The notes below the pieces were generated by a model that saw only the letters and a list, made by a program, of their open reading frames with translations, did not search any database and was not told where the DNA came from. From Linnemannia hyalina (lineage: Eukaryota > Mortierellomycota > Mortierellomycetes > Mortierellales > Mortierellaceae): a DNA stretch of 64,000 nt. The stretch lies in NCBI GenBank assembly GCA_019671135.1, contig JAHRHY010000017.1, positions 186,001 to 250,000 of the forward strand, given 5' to 3'. The translations under genes were made by a program, and so were the position numbers. Shown here piece after piece: positions 58,326-64,000 of the stretch; position 1 is the first letter of the stretch, and the number at the start of each line of letters is the position of its first letter.

Positions 58326-60374
58326 TTATACCATCTCGGGAGTGAGCTCAGGCTTGCCTTGGTTGGCGTTGGTCTTGAGGACCTTGTGCTGGATAAAGGT
58401 ACTCATGATGAAAGCCAAGGTACAGAAGGCAACACTGCAGTAGAAGACATAGCGAAGCGCATCGACAAAGCTCTCAAAGATAACCCGCTGCTCGGCAGGA
58501 TTGAAGAGAGTGAGACCGAACTCGGTTCTCTGGGTGACAATGTCGACTCTGTGGTCGTTGGGGAAGTTGCCCGACAAGGTCTCGGTCAGCTTGTTGTTGA
58601 AGACGGTTCCAACAATGGCAACTCCAAAGACCTGACCCAAACTACGGACAAACTGGACCGAGGTCGTGACGGTGGCCATGTACTTGGGCTTGACAGCAGC
58701 CTGGACGGCCAAGGTAGAGGCCTGCATGGTGAAGCCCATGCCGAGACCGCAAACGAGGAGGACAAAGATGGTCACCACACGGGGGGTATCGACCTTGAAG
58801 AGGATACAAAGAGCAGAGCCGGCAATGAAGAATAGGTTGCCGATGGCAGGGAAGAGATGGAAGGTGCCCTTCTTCAGGACCCAGATTCCAGACGAGATCG
58901 AGGTTATGACGATTCCAATGACAAAAGGGACAGTCTCCAGTCCTCCGATAGTAGCAGACTCGCGCTTAACGACCTGGAAGTAAATGGGCAAGTAGAAGAG
59001 GATTCCAAAGAAGGACATGCCACTGAAAAAGAGCGAGCCGTAGGTCGACCAGAGGTTGCGGACCTTAAAGAGGTGGATGGGGAGAATGGGCTCCTTGGCA
59101 AACTTCCACTCGACAAAGACAAAGATCGCAGCAACAGCGAAACCAGCGCAGAGCAAGCCAATGACGATACCGTCGTTCCAAGCGTACTTTTGACCACCCC
59201 AGGAGAGAGGCAAGAGGATGAGGACGACGGCGGCGAGCAAGAGAGCTGATCCGATGAAATCAATACGCTTGATCTTGTCCTTGAATGAGCCCTTGGGGGT
59301 GGGGAGGTTGAGGTTGAGGGAGATGAAGATGACCGAGATGGCACCGAAAGGCAAGTTGATCCAGAATGACCACCTCCAAGTTGCGTGGTCTGCGAATGCG
59401 CCTCCCAAGAGTGGACCGACGACGGACGAGAATGAGAAGATGGCTCCAATGAATCCGAGGTATTTGCCGCGCTCACGCATATCCAGCATGTCCGACAGAA
59501 TAATAAACACCATCGCCATCAATCCACCTGCTCCAACGCCTGCAACACCTCTAAAGCATTTAGGTAAAAGATAAAAGGTTTGTTAGTTGGTCAACATTTT
59601 CTTTCTTCAAAAAAATAATAGTCACACATCTAGCACAAAGAGGAGAGCCTTTGCTTACCTTCCAACGATCAAGACTGTCATAGATTTTGCCCATCCAGCG
59701 ACAGCAGATCCGACCATAAAGATGACATTAGCGAACAGAATAGTACCCTTGCGACCAAAGATATCCGAGACCTTTCCGTAGAGGGGCTGGAAGGCCGTGG
59801 CAGTCATCATGTAAGCAGTTCCGAGCCATGAGATGTCGCCCAGGGACTGGAACTCTTCCGAGATCTTTGGGAGTGATGTGGCGACGATGATCTGGTCGAG
59901 CGAGGCGAGGAAAACACAAAGTGATAATCTAATATTGGTGCATGAAGAACATTGAGCAAAACGTTAGTATGAGAAGAAAAAATAAACAAAGGACAACCAC
60001 AAAATTGAATTAGAGTGAGTGGGCCAGGGGACACAAGGAGATGATACGGGTGAACTCTCGTTTGACAAATCGCCATGTGGCGCCAAAAAGGAACCTGGGC
60101 GAGAGGGGGAAACAAGGATAATGAAGACATACGCGATCATGATGAGGACGAACTGCTTGGTAGGGGGCTTGTGGTAGACGACAACGTCGGGGGCAGCCGA
60201 CGAAGCGACGTCGGAGGGAGCGACGGAGGACTGATCCTCGTCCTTGATAGGAATAGCGACCTTGCGGTCAGCCTCGGAATATTCCTGTTTGCCAGTGACA
60301 GGGAGGGTGGTGGAAGAAGAGGCAGGTACATCAAGGACCTCCTCCATCTCCTGTTTCTCGCCAGGGGTGGCCAT
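58326..60374 (-). CDS. MFS drug:H+ antiporter, DHA2 (14-helix) family
   Basis: Plasma-membrane exporter. Three exons on the minus strand, 60374-60133, 59928-59659 and 59550-58326, phases 2 and 2, 578 aa. The first 75 residues are cytosolic (acidic, Ser/Ala-rich), ending in KPPTKQFVLIMIA at helix 1. Motif C1 of the DHA2 group reads LDQIIVATSLPKI. Motif A is GKVSDIFGRKG after helix 2, and the following GVAGVGAGGLMAM is the conserved helix 4 segment. About fourteen hydrophobic helices follow, ending before the KVLKTNANQGKPELTPEMV tail. Relatives export azoles, aminotriazole or fungal metabolites; the substrate cannot be inferred. There is no biosynthetic cluster next to it, so housekeeping detoxification is the simplest reading. 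Confidence 0.92.
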
Positions 60375-63300
60375 TATTGTTGTGTGTTATGTGTTGGTTT
60401 GCGGCTGTATGGGATTGTGGGAGTGTTGGAAGGAGAGGGCGTTTGGTGTTTGTGGAGATGTGGAGGTGTGTGTTGTGGGTGAATAAGGTAACAAGGAGGG
60501 AAACACCAATTGCTGTGACTAAGAGGCAAAAGACCTGGAGTCAAAGAACAAAAGAAGGAGGTGAAGAGGAAGAGAAGAGTGAAGATGAGTTTGAAGAAGA
60601 AAGAGGTGGGAGGAAGGAGGGCGCCAAAGGTGCTTTTATAATCTTTTCTTTGTTGACCAAGTGAGCAAAGAAAAGCAGATTCATCCGCTCCATTGAGATA
60701 TATTCCACATGCTTTCATACTCCACTCCCTCCCTTTTTCTCAGTGCTCACCCGGGAGATTTCACTCTTAATCGCAATAACCTCGGCTAGAGTTGCTTCCA
60801 CACCTCCACTCCTCTGCTTCTGGCTGCTACCTACTCCAAAAAGGAGAAAAATCATTCATCTCTCTCACTTTCGTTTGATTCTGAGTAGCACAATCATCAT
60901 TCATTTGGATATCAAAGAAAAGTAGACGTGAGCGGGCATTGACCAGCGAGCATGACAAAAATACAGAAAAAAAAAGAAAAAAGAAAAAAAAAAAGCAAAT
61001 ACCTTCATGACAACAAGCAACGACAACAATTGGATTTGTCAGTTTTGGAAACACAGAAACACACAGGCGTCTGACCACATCACTCCACCCCACTCGCGAC
61101 ACCCTATCGACCATTGTTTGTGAGCACACTAAATGACCAAATGTAGCGAAATCGCCAAGAGAAGGAAGACGAGTACGGCGTGTTGTGTTGGATTGCGAAG
61201 CGGGTTGGTATGTATTGTTGCACAATTTGGATGGGACAAGAAGCAAGGAAGTACCGTTCACATCCAGTTCGGCATAACCTATTGCCATTGCACAGGTGCT
61301 ACCACTGACACACTCTCTTCCAACCCTTTCCTCCATTACTCCCTATTCTCAAACTCAACCTTCTGTTCTTTTGCTTCTTTACTTGTCCTTGCTTCCCTTA
61401 ACATCCTCCTGGCTCCAAAAGAGGCAAAAATCAAGTGTTCGAATTTTTTTTTTCCACTTCGGCATTTAATTCCGCCGGTGCATACTTCAAAAAAAACCAT
61501 TGAATTGAAAATAATACACAACCTTAATCCCAATTGACACCTTGGCAACCCTATCTCGATTAGAGGGGGAGAGGTGTTGCGTAACACCACAGGAAGAGAG
61601 TAGGGCCGGTGAATGAGAGATGGAAGCTCACCTCTGTGGTTTCGATCGGGTGTTGTTGTAACCTCTACTCCGCCTGTCAAACCTCTTTTGCTTTTGAGCA
61701 TCCTACTCCACAGTGGAAGGTGGAGAGTAAAAGAGGAGGAGTTTTAGTACTGACGGCATGAAAGGGTCGGAGAAAAAATAATATCGACGATGGTAGCTTA
61801 CGACTGCGGATAATGGTCAGGTCGTTCGTTCGTCTAAACCCCAAGAAGCAAAAGCCAAAGGAAAAAAAGCAAACGCACACTCGCACAAGAAGAACCCCTA
61901 TTACACGAAGGATATGACTGAGGAGGATAATCGCGACAAAAGGACGCGAGGGAAAAATGGGTGAAATTGACGGTGTGTAAAATGAAGTCGAAAGAAGTGT
62001 TCGTGTGTAATACAGCCTTCTCCCCTTGTTCCTGAAAACAAGAAAAATCAGTCTACACCGTACTGTCACCGAGATCAAAAGAAATTTCAGGGTCACAGCC
62101 TTGGGTGAAGGAGCGAGGGAAAGAGAGGGAAGGGACTGCCAAACGGCACTATAGGGGTGGGACGAATGAGAAGAATGAGCAAACCGCACGTTAGCAAAGT
62201 GAAAAAGGGAGTGCATGGTCCACTTTCTTTCTTGTTGCAAGCTTGCATCCCTTCTCTTTGGCCTGCTTTGTCCTGGCTGCAATGATGCCACACCACGATC
62301 GAAAGCGAGAGCAGGGGAAATCGCCGACATGTGTTTGAAACATCCTCTCCTTTGCGCTCCTTCGTTTTCTACTCAACCTTGATTCCAGTCACTCTTTCTC
62401 CTCCGCCCCTCCCCCCCATGCTTTCTGCATCACTACCTTGCGCACACTCTCCCTCTCTGGCACTTTCTCTTTCAGTACATTCCATTTGCTTTCTATGGGC
62501 TACTGATCGCCCCTCGACCTGTTCTACCAGCCTACCAACCTTCCAGCTCTTGGCAATTTACGGCACGAGGCGCAGAAACTATACCTTCCTTCGGGGTCAG
62601 TTTAACCGAATGATCGATCCATAGCAACCTGCCTTCTTCTGCAGCAAGCAAGGTTTCGTCTTTCTTCTATTTCTCGCATAGGGGACACAAGCCTATTTGA
62701 ATTATGGTTTTGACGCCTTTCTTTTGTCTTCATTTTTCAGTCAGAGCGTGATGCGCAGGTCGATTTGTCATTGTGAATGGCGACAGGAGGAGGGTCGTCT
62801 TGGCACGGTTGTTCTGTGTGTCTTTTTTTTTTCTCTTGTTAGGATCTCAATCCTCGCTGTGTTTCCCTTCGTTCAATTGATCCGCATCCGCGTATTCGGC
62901 ATAAGAATATTGCCGTGAAAGTGTATAAAAAAACAAACAACTGCGCCTTTTTCTTCGATCCTTGTTTAGTGTACACACCCTATTTTTCTTGCATTGACGC
63001 TTTCATGGCAGGCACAGAGAGCATGCAAAGGGACGTCAATCTCGTCTCCCACAAATGGAAATTTTTGACGTTTCGAAAATATCGAAGTGCCGACTGCCAA
63101 CCCACCCTCCATTGCCATTTCCATCCTTACTTTCGATTTATATCTTTAATTTTCAAATAGCGAGGAAATACCATTCGCTTTTGAGTCTTGGCCACTACAC
63201 TGTTTATTTAGATCGAAAAGGGAGGAAGGAAAGGATAGCCTTAATTTGTGTCAATGCATCAACGGAAAGTTGTTCTATGCCGAAGCGCAGCCATGCGTAT

Positions 63301-63846
63301 CCTTGTTTTTTTCTTCTTATCTCTCCTATCTCTCTCCGTCTCTCTCGCACCTTCCTTCGTATGGCAAGATCCACAGAACGCGAAAATCCCTTCACTTTTC
63401 CTTTACTACCTCTCTTCATGGACGATCCGATGGAACGACGGATCAGTTTCCCGAGATGGAAGGGGAAGCACTGGTGACTTCCAATCTTGGACACCTAATA
63501 AAAGAAATGAAGACCATTCAGTGGTCTTTCTCAAGTTTCTATTCTTTCGGCCCTACCCTATATCCATTTTGTGTCTTTTCTAGATAATATCCTTTGGACG
63601 ATCTTGAGCTGATGGTTGGTTGGAGGCGGGACCATCAAAATGCATACAAAAACTAGACGCATTGAAGCGGTTAATCTATCTGACTAGACGCGTGTAACAA
63701 AATGAGAGAATCTGATCAACCTAGACGACCCTTGTCACTCTCACAATGATCAAGCGATGCCTCCTGTCAAAAAAAGATAACGCTGATAAGTCCTCTTCAA
63801 CTCCCACGTTTCTAAACTACCAAGGAGGGATGGGGCAAAAGATATT
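60375..63846. other. 3.5-kb stretch without recognisable genes
   Basis: The left part (to about 60640) is purine-rich, the minus-strand leader side of the MFS gene. An A-rich tract lies at 60967-60996. Frames of 100-217 codons exist on both strands but are Phe/Ser-rich and lack any family pattern. Confidence 0.45.
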
Positions 63847-63919
63847 TGGAGCAGTGGAGAGTCGAACTCCAGGCCTCACGCATGCGAAGCGTGCGCTCTA
63901 CCAACTGAGCTACAACCCC
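63847..63919 (-). tRNA. tRNA-Ala, anticodon CGC
   Basis: Complete 73-nt cloverleaf on the minus strand, no intron. Acceptor GGGGTTG/CTGCTCC plus A, D arm GCTC-AGTTGGTA-GAGC, anticodon arm CACGC-TTCGCAT-GCGTG with CGC at positions 34-36, variable AGGCC, T arm TGGAG-TTCGACT-CTCCA. The acceptor has one T-T mismatch and two G-T pairs, weaker than usual. A T4 stretch just 3' (63838-63841 on the + strand as AAAA) fits RNA polymerase III termination. Internal A box (TAGCTCAGTTGG) and B box (GTTCGACTC) are intact. Confidence 0.93.
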
Positions 63920-64000
63920 AAACCAGACCGGTATCGGCCAATCTGATTGGCTGAATCTGATTTGCGAAAATTTTACAACCCTGCATTTTTGCATTCTCGG

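Noticed and set aside
50369..60374. HMG-box gene plus a nearby transporter as a Mucoromycota sex locus
   Set aside because: The sexM/sexP locus is flanked by a triose-phosphate transporter and an RnhA helicase. Here the neighbours are a subtilisin and a DHA2 MFS exporter, and the protein is far larger than sexM/sexP.
60827..61336. 169-codon minus-strand frame with several cysteines
   Set aside because: Contains a homopolymeric phenylalanine run from a poly(A) tract and no recognisable domain.
61677..62330. 217-codon minus-strand frame
   Set aside because: Its composition mirrors the purine-rich + strand; no domain or motif was found and the overlapping frames are just as open.
63248..63583. 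Frame with a signal-peptide-like start (MRILVFFFLSLLSLSVSL)
   Set aside because: CT-rich DNA readily encodes Leu/Phe/Ser runs that mimic signal peptides; the rest has no cysteines or family features and other frames are equally open.

Overview
The window is eukaryotic and almost certainly from a filamentous fungus of the Mucoromycota, most plausibly the Mortierella group (Mortierellomycotina); that last step is inference from gene style and one lineage-type family, not from a marker gene. Genes carry short GT-AG introns (about 60-530 bp) whose phases close exactly across every splice I reconstructed. Intergenic DNA is long, low-complexity and purine/pyrimidine polarised, and there are no bacterial signals.

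Layout. 0-6 kb: BMT5-like rRNA methyltransferase (+), glyoxalase II (-), a 2.3-kb polarised spacer, and a 112-aa coiled-coil protein (+). 6-15 kb: two minus-strand genes, a 1310-aa serine-rich protein with a Sec2/Rabin-type C-terminal module and a 789-aa F-box/leucine-rich-repeat-like protein. 15-28 kb: a gene-poor accessory stretch holding an intronless secreted LPMO-like protein, a decayed multi-exon gene of unknown family with a second fragment of the same family 6 kb away, three kinds of tandem repeat between 23.5 and 25.3 kb, and a multi-exon gene resembling a Mucoromycota-expanded family with a PD-(D/E)XK-like C-terminus. 28-43 kb: the compact housekeeping part, with REC8 meiotic cohesin, IMP dehydrogenase, a hidden 65-aa six-cysteine secreted peptide, PRP19, CstF-64, eIF1 and ribosomal protein L35. 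43-64 kb: a 7.4-kb gene-empty stretch leading into a 1226-aa HMG-box protein, then a secreted subtilisin, a DHA2-type MFS exporter, another 3.5-kb empty stretch, and a tRNA-Ala(CGC).

How it fits together. The 28-43 kb block is dominated by nucleotide synthesis, mRNA processing and translation (IMPDH, PRP19, CstF-64, eIF1, L35). With BMT5 at the start, several of these share a TCACGTG E-box, at about -150 for BMT5 and PRP19. The secreted LPMO-like protein, subtilisin, small cysteine-rich peptide and MFS exporter are environment-facing genes lying singly between housekeeping genes, not in a biosynthetic cluster. REC8 and the HMG-box regulator are the only genes with a possible link to sexual development, but no sexM/sexP-type locus context is present.

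The most novel items I can support are the six-cysteine peptide with a symmetric C-x3-C-x6-C-x6-C-x6-C-x3-C array, a 75-bp in-frame duplication that copied an exon/intron junction together with its splice donor, and the paired remnants of an unrecognised family that share a conserved C-terminus.
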